From Lutjanus erythropterus (Eukaryota > Chordata > Actinopteri > Lutjaniformes > Lutjanidae), in contig CM034613.1 in NCBI GenBank assembly GCA_020091685.1, forward strand, positions 7,649,104 to 7,713,103: a stretch of 64,000 nt of DNA, written 5' to 3'. This document shows positions 1-12,900 of the stretch, in pieces (the stretch's first letter is position 1; the number at the start of each line of letters is the position of its first letter). The notes beneath the pieces are model-generated. The model saw nothing but the letters and a program-made list of their open reading frames with translations, made no database searches and was not told the origin of the DNA. A program made the translations under genes and the position numbers.

Positions 1-2830
1 CAATTGGAAAAAGAATGCAACTTTGCAGTCAGGAGTAGTTTGTGCTACTAGTGCTTAACAACTGATATAATCAATGAATGGGATAATTTGGCTTACTAAT
101 AAAAATGATCTTGTCTTAAAAAATGTAAAAACCCATAAACTTAGAATGATAGCGGGTCATTTAAATAAAATCACAATGATACATTTTTCATATTTATAAA
201 TGATCACAGGGCCAGATTGTGGTTGTTAAAGGTCCAGATTCTGCCCATGGGCCACCAGCTGAATAGGCCTGAATTAAACTGTACTGTACTGCAATCATGT
301 ACTGAATTTCCTGTAAATATTTAGGGTTGACCAATAGCAATGAGGCTTAAGAAGTTGAACAAGTTCATATGCACAGCACAAAAGACTGTCATCTTCATTC
401 ACAACCAATTCCAAAAATATTTTTTGTTAGTTTATATTGGATTTGAACTTTATTCAGTGTATCTCGTGAAACGGCAAAATGCTGTTATAGCATGATGCCA
501 ATGAGTGCCATACCTGCATCTAAACCTTGTTTTTCCACTTCTCATAACACATGAAATGACTTCGCAGTTAAGTAAACAGGGACATGAGGGCAATGCTAAC
601 AAAAGTATAAAATAAAATTGGGTATTACAGTTAATATGTCACTTCCTACTAGCCCTGTGATGTGAGCAAATAGTGTCTCAGTATTTTCTGGCATTTTGAC
701 AGTGTTGACATTTGATGCTATTTTTAAGCAAGCCACATTGTGTTACATGTGAGTCAGTCAGACTTACATATTTGTTGTTAATCCAGTCAGCGCTCTTTTG
801 ACTAATGATTTAGTGCACACAGGAGTTAAATTCCTCTTCTTTTAAAGTCATTGGAAAGTTTGTTCCCACCACAAACTTCAAACATCAGGTACATAAAATT
901 AAACTAGTTTAAACTAGAGTTTTAAACTATGCAGCTGCAGGGAGGTGAAACGGACTTGTAGGTTGGAAAATTATATAATTTACGAGTAGAAACATCTGGA
1001 TGAAATTAGTTAGTTGTTCATATTTGCATTTCTTAAAATTGAAATGGCATGTATTATGTGTATCAATTTAAATTCAGACAATGCACAAATCACTATGTGC
1101 CAACAGGGGTGCCAACGCAGTAATTACTTGAGCTGAACAATTAATCCAACTATTATCGAAATTGCAATACAGTGGAATATCCAAATCTCAGAGCAGCTTT
1201 TTCTCTGGCCTGCAAATCATATTGTCCTCACTTAAGGGAACTTGTTTAGTAGAGACCCTAGCAAAAATCATAAAATCCCGTTTTTATTTTTTCAGTGAAA
1301 AAAAATCCATTCCCACTAAAATCATGACTTGTATCACAAACACAATATTTATGTATTATTTGTTGCTTTTAAGCCCTGGTACTTAACAATACCCCAAAGT
1401 CCTGCCCCCCTTGATTTGCTAGCCTCTGTTCCTCTAGGGTTTCATTAAGTTTCTTTCAAGTAGTCTGTCTGAGAAACTGAAACCTGTTCCTGGGGATTTC
1501 TGTCCATATTTTCAAATATACTGTATATACGAATTTTAGAGCAATTGGTATACGTTTTAACGCAGATAAAACAATTGATATTTTGTTATCATTCAAAAAC
1601 TACAGCCCTAAAAGGCTTTTTCTGTATGCTGATGGCTAAGACTCACGGTGGAAAGGTCTCAACATGGATCCAAATGACAAAGACACTTAAGTTTAAATTA
1701 ATGTGATGTTGTTCATAAAGTAATTTCATGTGCAGAAGACCTAGCCCTACCAATGCCTTGTTTGATAAAAGGTAGTCCTCATCTAAATTGGGTACCTTTG
1801 TACTTCTTTTTGTTGTCCTTTGGATTAGCTGGCAAAGCCTAGAAATCTGCAGTAGATTGTAAAAATAATACCAAAAACTGAAACACAAAAGCATCCCAGA
1901 ACTCTGTACAACAGCATAAGATAATGCTAGATGGTGCATGGGAAACATAATCACTGTCATTGAATATGATGGCATATTGCCCACCCACACAGTGTTTAGG
2001 ATTTGTGTTAAATCACATCTTGAATTCCAGCTAGTTCACATAGTGTTGCTATGGTGGTTGTGCGTTTAAAAAGCAGTGATCTGTGGAAATACAATGTGAA
2101 AACAAAAAATGATTTAAAAAAAGAAAAAACGGAAAATGAGGTATTGATTAAAGCTACTATAAGGAGTTTTTAACTGGGTATGAAACAGTCTCATTTTATG
2201 GCTGAAGTCTTTATATGACCTATGTAAACAAACAAGACCATCTGTGTGAAGATCTGCTATTTCTGTATAGTTATTCTTAATGGCTGCTATGGGGACTGAT
2301 TCTCCTTGAAATTAGATGAAACAAGCTTGTGTTACATTTTCCCAACCAGAGTTACAGTGAGAAGTACGTTAGCCAATTAAAAAGAAGCAGGGGGATTATT
2401 TACATCAGTGTGTTTTTGATCTGTTATCTTTTGTGGTTTAAAAAAAGTCACTTGTGGTTAAGTGTAACAGACAGGCAGGCAACTTTGTTTCTGCTAGCAC
2501 TAGTTGTATGTCTGTCACTTTACTTGAAGTGAGGTGGCTTACTTCTGCATCACTAAGATAAGAGGAAAGAAGTGCTTTAAATATAAAGATGCTAGCCCTT
2601 GGCTCATATCCTAGAGACACCCTAACTCTGAATGAACGTTAACCGTTGAAATTTAGCTGCCTGGATTTTGGTTTGGTTGCCATGACATTTTGAGGAGCTA
2701 TCCCCAGCCAGCTGCATGGTTTCAGAAGCAGCTGGTTCACAACATCACTGAGATAGACTGTCTAGATTTCTAGATGGAAAATCTCTGAGCAGCAGCAACA
2801 CTGGGCCATGATTGAGCACTAGACTACAAA
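1..2830. other. Upstream intergenic DNA, no gene seen
   Basis: AT-rich DNA upstream of gigyf1. The open frames here (for example 1643-1990 on the minus strand) are short, of low complexity, and lack any recognisable domain or splice-site-bounded coding segment. I see no RNA gene or clear inverted-repeat element. An undetected regulatory element or a distal 5' exon of gigyf1 cannot be excluded. Confidence 0.5.
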
Positions 2831-3766
2831 TAGTTTGCTGTTTTCATTTATTCGTGGTGGAATACCTCTGTGTTTTTCTCCCTGCCCGGTGTTCTGTGAC
2901 GGATTGATCGAATTGGGACGGTACCTCTCAGATAGTCCAAAGCAGGCCGCGAAAATAGTGTGTCATGGCTACACAACGGAAAATCAAATTACACTTCCTT
3001 TCCTCTCACAATATAGGCGGACTGCCAAGCTGTGAAAATGCGTCTCACCGGCAGCTAATTTATTAAGTGTACACTATTTTTTCCATCTCTCTTTGAATCA
3101 TTTGATTTCTCTGATCCACCCCCCTCTCAATCTCTGCTTTATTTCCAGTGGTGCAAAGGGAGGAGGACAGGAAATAAAGGAGTTACCTGGAGGGTCTCCG
3201 TCAATCCACATTTCAGTTGGAGCGAGAGAAAAGGCACGGAGGGGGAGAGAGAGAAAGGAGAAGAGGAGTGCGAGTCGCGTCTGCTCTTGGCAGCTGTTCC
3301 AGCAGCCTGTTTCATTGTTTTGGCTGTTATTTCGTTCCTGCGTTACCTTTTTTGATGAATCAGTTCAGATTTTTAACTTTAATGTGAGATATAACTGCTG
3401 TAAAAAAAAACAAAAAGAAAACATTATTACTAGCAAAGAGTGTTTTATTTTGTTCCATTGTTAATTTCTGAGGTTCTTTTTGTTTCTTTTTTTATGTTTA
3501 ACAACCTTTTTTGGCTGTGAGTAGCAGGAGCTTCCATTCTCCAAACTATTGTCGAATCCCCTTCCTTTACCTAGTTAGGACCTGATAACCTGATATTCCT
3601 CAAGCACCTGAAACTGGCAGCTATTCTCTTTGTGTCTGTGTGTTTGGGGAGCTCTGTGACCACAGCTTAAGCACCACTCAGCCTTTTAGTCACCTAAGCC
3701 TAACTAAAGCAAGCCAGCTCTAGCCTGGTCCAGCCCAGTCCAGCCTGCTCCGCTCATCTGGACAGG
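2831..3766 (+). promoter_or_regulatory. gigyf1: Probable gigyf1 promoter and non-coding first exon
   Basis: This stretch is GC-richer and more complex than its surroundings, with a purine-rich run (about 3160-3275). It ends in a good splice donor: the exon would end at 3766, followed by GTAAGG. A 93-base intron (3767-3859, ending CCCTCAG) then joins it to the exon holding the start codon. No TATA box is obvious, and the transcription start cannot be placed by eye. The role as promoter plus leader is inferred from position, composition and the matched donor/acceptor pair. The open frame at 3093-3464 has no recognisable protein and is probably leader sequence. Confidence 0.45.
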
Positions 3767-3859
3767 GTAAGGCAGCTTGTGGCACGTTTATTTCTTTGCT
3801 CACACATTTTCTGTAAGTTTTTCTGTTTCAGAAAAAAAGAGTGTTTTCTCTCCCCTCAG

Positions 3860-3923
3860 ATACTCAGTTCTGTGTGGACGTGAGGAATATGACTGCTGAG
3901 ACTCTTAACTTCGGCCCAGAATG
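3860..3923 (+). other. gigyf1: gigyf1 exon with the start codon
   Basis: The exon follows a pyrimidine-rich acceptor (CCCTCAG, ending 3859) and carries 29 bases of leader with no upstream ATG. The ATG at 3889 opens 11 codons plus two bases. It reads MTAETLNFGPE and splits the Trp codon at the donor GTAACT (3924). The N-terminal sequence is nearly identical to mammalian GIGYF1/2, which fixes the start despite the 5.5-kb intron that follows. Confidence 0.9.
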
Positions 3924-6900
3924 GTAACTAATCTGATTTCTTTACATTATATCAGCACTTTTTTAAAGTACCATTGAATACATAAAGACCATGAACAAAA
4001 TCAAAACTTTAAATAAATCAAACATGTCGGTCTGCAACCAACTTTTTTTTTCATACTTGATCAATCTGATGATTTTTTCTTCATTAATGGCTTAGTTGTT
4101 TGGTCTATAAAATGTTGATCACTGTTTCCCAAAGCCTAAAGTGAGGTCTGGAAGTACATTTTTTTGTCCAAGACCCTAAGATATTTAGTTGAATGTCACA
4201 GAAGAGTTAAAAAACAGAAAATATTTTCATTTGAAAAGCAGAAATTAGAGAATTTGGTAATTTTTTGAAATGAAAGTATGACTCAAATGTGATTAATTGA
4301 TCAAAGTTGGTGTTTTTTTGTTTGTTTGTTTGTTGTGTGATTATTTTGGATAGGGAGAGTTGAAGAGTAGACAGGAAAGAGGGTAGAAAGAGAGGGCATG
4401 ACATGCAGCAAAAGGCCACAGGTGGGAATTGAACCTGTGGTCGCTGCAGAGTACTGACAGCCTCGGTACATAGGGTGCACGCTCTACCAGCTGAGGTACA
4501 GAGGCGCCCCAGTTAGTGATCAGTAATGGATTAATTGTTGCAGCTCTAGCAATGTATTTAATGATTTGTCTCCATTTGAGGTCTACTTTACTTACCTGTT
4601 TATGGAGGTTTTGACCATATCACCTGGTCTACTTCTGCAAACATTTTACTCAGTCATGGAACTTCAGATGCTCAAAAATTGACTTTTGTCTGCTCCATGC
4701 CAGTCAGATTTCACGTGTAATTATGTAGCCTACTCACAGTCTGATACACGTTTGCTTGTTTGAGTGTAAGAAAATATCAATACACTTGAGTATCACAGTG
4801 TTATTTTTTGTGATAGTGCATTAGTCTACAAAAACACTGTATCATGATACTTGCAAAGATTCATGGCAGTGGTTCATTTTGTGTTGTGTTTAAACCCCTG
4901 AGCTCTAGATAGCAGTGTTTTTGTTTAAATTTTTTTCACTGATTGATTGACTTCTGATTGCATAATTCAGATTTTATGCATATGATGCGTTCTTTACCGG
5001 ATTTGGTTGTCCAGACCGAAATCTGCTGGAAGGGCAATTAAACGGAGCCCCAGCATCGTCCAACATTTGTAGGGTGTACACAGATATAAAACTGATCATT
5101 CTGTTGTTAAACACATTATATAGCTGTTAGCTGATGCTTATCTGTCGAAACAAAGACTGACTTGGTTAAATCAAGCTAGCCTTGACAAGAAGCTAGCATT
5201 ACAACCATACTCAACATTGGAGTGTAGGCCTGCAGATTTCAATTATTTTCATTGATTCATTCTTTGGTCTATAAAATGTCAGGAAATGGTGAAAAAATGT
5301 TGATTAGTGTTTTCCAAAACCCAAGATGACATCATCAAATGTCTTATTTTGCTTACAACCCAAATATATTCAGTTTACTGTCATAAAGGAGTAAAGAAAA
5401 AAGAAAATATTCACACTTAAGAAACAGGAATCAGAGAATTTAGTCTTATAAAATTACTTAAATCGATTCATCATTTATCAGATTAGGCAATTAAGTTAAT
5501 AATCGGTTAATTGTTGCAGCTGTATTAGAGTTACTTTATGTCTTCTGTGGATGTCAGCGACAGTTGTTGGGGTCAGTGTTGGGAGATGTTTGATAGTGGA
5601 GACAACTGGAAATTTAATAATGAACTGACTTTTTAAGCATTTGTTCTCTTCAAAGTGACAGGATGATCTAAATATCTGACGTTAAAGATCAAAGTATGCA
5701 CACTAATGTTACAGATATTGAGCATCATCACTCATATCTTCACTTGTAATATTTGCGATGTGGTCAGTAACACTGGTGTTTTTACAAGTTCATTAACCGG
5801 GGGAAAATTCGCTCACTGTCGCACCCGTTATGGACGTGTTATTAAACCAGGGGGTTAATGGAAAAAAAACTGGGATTAATCCTCTGGAAGCTGTAATATG
5901 CACCATGGAGATGATATCATGGAAATCTTGGCCACATATTTTTAGATATCTTGTCATGGACCAAATGGTGAAGCCAGGATATCCGTAATAAATTTCATGG
6001 AAAAATGTCCCTCGCTTGTGAAGATCAGAGCTGAAGCTATTAGTCATTTAATTAGTCATTTGAGAGAGGACTATAACTATTTTGATGACATGGTGAGTAA
6101 TTTTTCGAGTCCTATACAGTATGATAGTTCACTAAACATCTTTAGGTTTCGGGCTGTTAACTGGACAAAAGAAGCTTTGCAGAGACTCTCTGCAAAATTG
6201 TGATTTTTTTCCCCCTGACATTTTATACACACAGTCATTGACCAAGAACATTGTCAGCAGATTGATTAATCGATAATGAAAATAGTTGTTAGTTGCATAT
6301 TTTGCTCTGGACTAAGAGACCAGCCATCATTGTCTTTAGATCCTGCAGTCTAGAGGGGAAGGAATGTGTAGTAGTAAATCACTGTAACTATCCACATGGG
6401 TTCAGTGGGTTTGTATATACATTTCAGTGTTTCCAGGTTGTGCGTTCAAAGACTGTTTTCTCTTGTAATCATTAACTTCAGCAAAACAGTGTTTACCTGA
6501 AGTTAGAATGTAGGTATTGTCACAGTGGTGTCCTGTCCATCTCTGTCTGCCTGCTGTTTCTCCTCCTCCTCCTCTTCTTCAGTGTATGTTTGTGTAACGA
6601 TTAATGGGGGGGCGTAGTCTTCAGTTTGGTAGCACTCCATCTCTAACGGCCTGTGACTGCTGTGTGCATTCTTGGTGCGGCGCCAGCCTCGCAGAATATT
6701 TCTCTCTTTACACATATGCAGCTGCTTTCCTCTCAGTGGCCCTTCTAGCCTGCTTTCATCCTCGTAGCCCTTTTTTAATATTGCTATGCAGCAGGCCAGT
6801 TCATGCGCTCACCACATACAGCTGTCTGGCCAGCATGTTTACAAGTCTTTTAATGCCCGTTAGCATCACAAATTATTTAGACCATTTGAGGTTTTGTTGG

Positions 6901-9900
6901 CAGAAGAGTCGGCAAATATGCTGTTAGTCATTGTGGGAGAATTCAAAGTAAAAGCCTTCTGCCTGGCATTTAGATTTATGTAACAAATTCTCAGCCCACC
7001 TTTGCTCTTTAAGACTCTCACACAGGATTATGAATGTATAGATTGGAAGATTTAATGCTTGGTCCTGTTAGGGAGGGAAGCTACATTTTGCTAAGGTAAA
7101 TACAAGTGAAGTGGATGTAATTATGCAAAAACATTTCTTAGCACCCCACCCACTGGCATGTTTCCTCAGCTCTCCTCTTGTTATGCATATGAGCCACTGC
7201 TCCACTTATTTTTACCCTCTTTGATATGCCACATGCTACCAACTGGCCTTTCATGATTCTTTCTTTTACCTCGTGCACCCCACACCCACCCCCTACACCT
7301 CTCAGAGTTGCATATGGTTTTGATGTGGGGCTGTGAGTCAATGACACACTTTGTAGAGGCATGTGAATGGAGGCATTGTTAAACAGCAGGCCTTGGAATC
7401 TGGCCTGCTAGTAATAGCTTTTTAAAATGAAATCTTGAGATTGGAAAGCTAATATATCATCTGTGTCGAGCCAAGTGTATTCAGGGGGACCTGCGTAGGA
7501 GGATGGTTGATTTGTTACAGAACATTTAGTAGATCCCTTTTTCTCTGCTGCGAGATGGATGCTATTAGATATTTTTCTCGAATTCAGATGAAAAGGAATT
7601 CTATTGTGGTTGCACAATAGCTCATTTTTTTGTTTTCTGTGCCAACAGGAATTGACACCATGCTATTTATAAGTGTTTTTCTTGTGTATTTGATACTGTT
7701 TAAGTCAGTGCTGGGTATCTGTACTTGACTCCTTTTAGGGAATTTTATTATAAAATTACTCTTTCTATTTTTTTGCTTGCAGCCCATTGCCAAAAGTGTT
7801 TTTCGTTTTAATCCGACGTGTGATTGGTTCACTGCTGCTGCAGTTACAGCACATAGTCTGTGGTACACTTGGGCAATATCATCAATATATCTGCACAGGT
7901 CATAAAATAATAGCGTAATCAAAAATAAAACCATATGAAATGCACAAGAATTATTTCAGGAATGCTTCTATACACATAATAGATCTCAAATGAAGAACTC
8001 TATTTGTACTAATATCACCTTTAGGGTTATTTTACTGGTGATTAATTTCCCTGTCAACTAAATGCAAACTAGTTGACTAGTCTGAAAAAAAACAAAACTG
8101 CATGCATTAGGAGTCATTTGAAGCAGTTAATCACATTCTTTATTGACCAAATCATGTTATAAATGCTGCTGAAATGTTGGCCACTTTGAGCTGTGCACGA
8201 TGAACATAGCACGTTATCCTTAAAAACATAACAGCAACTTATTAAATGCTTCACCCTTTCAGACTGACAAGGATGACATTGTCTTTAGGGAAACGACATA
8301 ACTTACCCGGATCTTAAGTTAGCAGTGCTAGCAGTGCAGCAGCCTGCTCTGCTTGCAGGTTAAAAGGATAGTTCACCCAAAAATGAAAATTAAGTCATTA
8401 TGTATTGAAGGTCAAGTTTAGTTTTTCAGGCCCCAAAACACTGCCGCCGTTTCACAGCAAAACAGTGTTGCAGAGTCTCCCAAAAAGTGGAAGTGAATGG
8501 TGACAAGTTTTCAAATGTAATACAAGTTTCCTAAAGCCCCAACTTGCCAAGGTGACTTAAAACTGTTATTTGCACCATGATTTTAGCCTGAATCTTCACT
8601 GTAGACCCTTAGGTTGGAGCCACGTTCACATGCACACTGAAGTGGGTGTGTGTGGTGTGACAGTGTGCAAACAGCATGTCGGGACTTGAGGAGACTTGGA
8701 TTATGCCAGATGAGCAATATGGAGGTGTTTTATGTGTCTTTTTTTTTTATATTTAAAAACCGGTCACCATTCACTTCCATTGTTTGAGAGATTATGTTAG
8801 TCTGTTTTCCTGTGAAACCCCAACAGTGTTGTGCAGACTAACAAAACAACCCAGATCAATCAGCATGAGGGTAACTAGACAATGACTGAATTTTCATTTT
8901 TGGGTGAAGTATCCCTTTAATGTCCATGCTGACTGTGGTTACTCATAGCTCCAGTCAAGTGGTTATATACCAGTTTAATCTAACACAGCCCACATTCTAC
9001 CTTATTTTCATTTTCTACATCAAAATACTGACCAACCATGCTGGTTTTGAGCTGTCATCTGTCCCACAACATCCATTCACACACATTCGTCCTGTCTGCC
9101 AGGGCTGCAGCACCTGCTAGAGGCTGGCAGCTGCATAACAGCTTAGAGGCAACAGTTAACTGGCATTATACATGAATAAAATATTGGTAAATAGTTTAAC
9201 CGACTAGTGTTCTTGGTGCAGACTAGCGAGGGTGGAAACTTGTACTTGTATAGTCGACTAATCACACAGATCACTAATTAGTTTGAGTATCATCAAGTCC
9301 GACTTTTCAAATCGTACACTACAACATGTTATGTCTGTTTGAGATTCATATGAGAGATGGTGATGTTAAATATTTGCATTATCCTGTTCTTAATGATTCC
9401 TGTGCTCTTCCTCACACAGGCTCCGTGCACTGTCCAGTGGGGGGAGTGTGACGTCCCCCCCTCCTTCCCCCGCCATGCCAAAGTACAAGCTGGCCGAGTA
9501 CCGCTACGGCCGAGAGGAGATGTTAGCACTTTATATCAAAGACAACAAGGTTTGTGGGAGAACTCCTTAAAGTCTCTCCTGGGACTGTGTGAATCACAGA
9601 ATGACAACAATGATCTTGAATGTGAAACAATGTTAAGGAAGTCTTGGGTGCTAAAAGTGATCACACCAGCATGCACATTGCTTTCAGTCTTCCTTTTACT
9701 TTCCTGTCCTCAAAAACAACAACCTGTTTGTAGGTCAGTTGTTTTTTGAAGAATAGTTTTGACTGTCAAGTGTCTGTTGGTGTTGTTTCAGGTCCCAGAG
9801 GACATGCAGGATAAGGAGTTTGCTGCTATTCTGCAAGATGAGCCCATGCAGCCACTGGCACTGGTGCCTCTCACTGAGGAGGAGCAGGTCTGCCACCAAC

Positions 9901-12900
9901 ACACAAGCTCACAAATTGCACTGATACCTGCAAATGTTCAACAGTTTGAGCTTGTCATGTGATATCTCGATAACGTGACACGACCAAAGCGAACTGTTCT
10001 GTTGGTTGACAAATGTGGCTGTGAGCTCACATTCCTCACATTCCTCCCTTTTGCTCTTTCCATTCTCTCTCTCTCTCTCTGCAGAGGAACTTCTCCATGT
10101 CTGTGAACAGTGTGGCGGTGCTGAGGCTCATGGGAAAAGGGGTGGGTGGGGCCGCCCCAGCTGGAGTGGTCCGCGGACGTGGGGCCACACGAGGTGGTCG
10201 AGGTAAAAGACTAAAGGCAGAAAAAATAACTCCCAGACACCCTTTAGAAGGGAAAAATCAGTACCAAATAAAGTACAGCGTTGATTCAGACTAAGTGCAC
10301 TCATGATAAATCCACAAGCACTTGTGCTAAAGCTAACATGAGTCCAACAGCAACAGAAACGCTGCCCAAAACTCTTGGCCGAGGATACAATGGCTGATAT
10401 CCAGCATAAGTAAAGCAGTTTATTCAAGCCAGCCACTGAAGTGTTTATTTCCCCTTTTTCTTCCACCATCTTGATGCAGCACACTTCCTCTTGGCCTGTC
10501 TAAATAGCCCTGCTTTTGTCCAGCCACACCTGTCTAAAACCACTAAGGCTTATGAACTCACCTTTTACACACACTGCACTCTGCGCATATGAATGGCCAA
10601 TGTAAACACGAGCCGTCCGGTTCAGGACAGCCAAGGAAACGGCTTAGAAGAATGATGCTGTGTGGGTTTCATCATTTCTGTGCATGTACTGTGTGTATGG
10701 CTGTCTGCAGGCTGAAGGCAATAGAACCTTATTAAATAGCAGCATCCTATTTTGCTAAAGGGATAGTTTAGATTATTTGAAGTGGGCTTGTATGACTTAC
10801 CTTTAGACAATGTATTACTTACATGCAGAGGAGTACCAGCATGGACGCTAAGTAATGAACTGCTGTCTACAGGGTCAACAGCAAAATCTGTTTAAATAAT
10901 AAGTCCACCCCAAAAAATCTGTAACAGTTTAAACCAGCCAAACCAACCAGACTCCTTAAGGAAATTAAGTAATTTTATCTCACAGACAGTGGGAGCTGCT
11001 GGGCTACCGCTGCCTTGATCATTTAGTTTTTGTGTTATAGTGTGACTGTTTTAAAATACAGACGTCACACAATAACAATAAGTAACTAACTGATAGAGGC
11101 TGCGGTAGTCCAGCAAACCACATGTTCTGTGTGATAAAATAATTTTTTTTTTTCCTTAAGGATTCCGGCGGCTCTGGAGAGGCCGGTATTTGTCTTGTTT
11201 AAACGGCGGTTTCACGTCAGAAAAGGCTGTCCAGTGGCAATGGTGAAGCGGTGAAAATATTCTAAATATAGTGTACACTTAAACTGATAATAATTTTTTG
11301 CTTAGGTGTATAAAACATGGTTTACTGTTGACCCTGTCCACAGCAGTACATTCTATGCTGCATCTCTGTTTCTCCATAATGCGGGGTGTGTGCTCACCGA
11401 CATCTACTGTAGATAATCTGATCTGTCAATTTAAGTTGTAAAAGTGTTGGTTAAATTATTCAAAAATGACAGTTGTATTACATATGAATAACTCCTTCTC
11501 TCTGTAATTAGGACGAGGTCGTGGTGAAGGTGGATTCTACCAAAGAAGTATTGAAGATTCGGAGGTGGGCTTCGGCCGCAGCGTCCGAGAGATACACCGC
11601 AGCCAGAGCTGGGATGACCGGTGAGAAAACCTCGGCACACAGTACCTGAAAGTCAAATAAACAGCAAATAAACGACAGCTCCATGGCGTAGTAAAGACAT
11701 ATATCCTCACTGCTGAGAGAATCTGTCATCCACTGTAATAAACTCAATAATCCTATCTGGTATTTTTGGAGGTTTTTGCTCTTGTGGGACAATTTATCTT
11801 ACTTTTGCAGCAATTTTTTTTTAATTGATTTAAATCTGTGAAAGGATATCTGTGGTGGTGAGATGCAAGTTTTGGCTGGACATATTTCTCTAGGATAAAA
11901 ACTAGTGAATGTTTTGGCCTTGCTTTCCTCTGTTTATCACTTAACTGATATGAGCTTCTGTCCATTTCCCTCCTTTTCCTCAGGGGCGAGCGTCGTTTTG
12001 AGAAGCCGCTGCGGCGGGAGGTCGGGCGTCCTGGCTTTGAAGAGTCTGCAGGTCCCGGGGGTCCAGGGAGGAAGGAGTACACAAGGGCTGACAGTGATAA
12101 CTGGCGCACCCTCCGGGAGGAGCAGGACGAGGATGAGGGGGAGCCGGGCAGCAGCTGGAGACTCACTGGACCCCGCAGGGATGGTATGATAAATACAAAC
12201 GTTTATGTATTTATTGTAGTGCTGCCTCAGACTCTTGTTTGGTTTGAAAATTAAAGCTGTACACGCGAGACTTGTCCTTTTAAAGTGCTCTGTGGGCAGT
12301 CTGTTTAACCTTAGTTTGGTTTTATTCACCACTGTGGAGGGACTGTTGCCATTAGCTTAGTTAAGCAGCAGTGTAGAATTGGTTTACTGGTGGTTGTCAA
12401 GGGTTTAACACTCAGTTTGCTGCTAATTTTAGTGCAAATGCTCTGTCAAAACAAGCATGGATTCATCAGAAATGCAGCTTAACTGGAAGTAAAATTTTCC
12501 AAATTGGTTCTAGACTATTTGCTAATCAAGAAAAGTGTGTTAACATTGAACAATAGTCATTTTAACGTGCAGGCTTTTTACTCACTAACCTAAGTATCTA
12601 AGTTTGCCCATACCATAATTTCTGTTCTCTCAGATGACTGGGTGAGTCATATGCAGGTTACATGGCCACTTTGTATGGAACTTAACTTCAAATCACATAA
12701 GACCAAAGGTCCTTTTCTTCAAGATTATATTAGACTTGCAGCACAACTACTAGTATATGATCCCTGTAAAGTAGCCTGTTTTGTTCCTTATGTAATCAGT
12801 AATACTCTGTGGCTTTAAAGACATAAAAAGGCAGATGTGACCATTCACATTAGTACAACAATTTGTATATTAGACGTCATCAATTGCAGAAATCTGTTGA

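Larger units (their letters stand above)
3924..9419 (+). other. gigyf1: gigyf1 intron 1, rich in interspersed repeats
   Basis: This 5.5-kb intron separates the 35-nt first coding segment from exon 2. It holds at least three copies of one dispersed repeat (about 4055-4552, 5229-5525, 6255-6300), a nested SINE, a second dispersed element (4960-5228) and an inverted-repeat element (8360-8920). Between them, 6300-8350 shows no recognisable repeat or exon, and the small open frames there have no domain. Intron 1 of a housekeeping gene can hold enhancers, but none is identified. Confidence 0.8.

Noticed and set aside
1643..1990. 115-codon minus-strand frame
   Set aside because: No domain, no splice or promoter context; consistent with chance in AT-rich DNA.
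3093..3464. 123-codon plus-strand frame upstream of gigyf1
   Set aside because: Low complexity with no recognisable domain; it lies in the probable promoter and leader.
4420..4512. tRNA-like sequence on the minus strand with A and B box matches
   Set aside because: It continues into a CT-rich SINE body and lacks a paired acceptor stem, so it is reported as a SINE and not a tRNA gene.
11753..12332. Overlapping minus-strand frames of 131-137 codons
   Set aside because: Antisense to gigyf1 coding exon 6; the Pro/Ser/Arg composition comes from the GC-rich exon.
12634..12641. 8-base microexon between CTCTCAG and GTGAGT in gigyf1 intron 6
   Set aside because: Both phases of the next exon require a length divisible by three here; including it breaks the reading frame.
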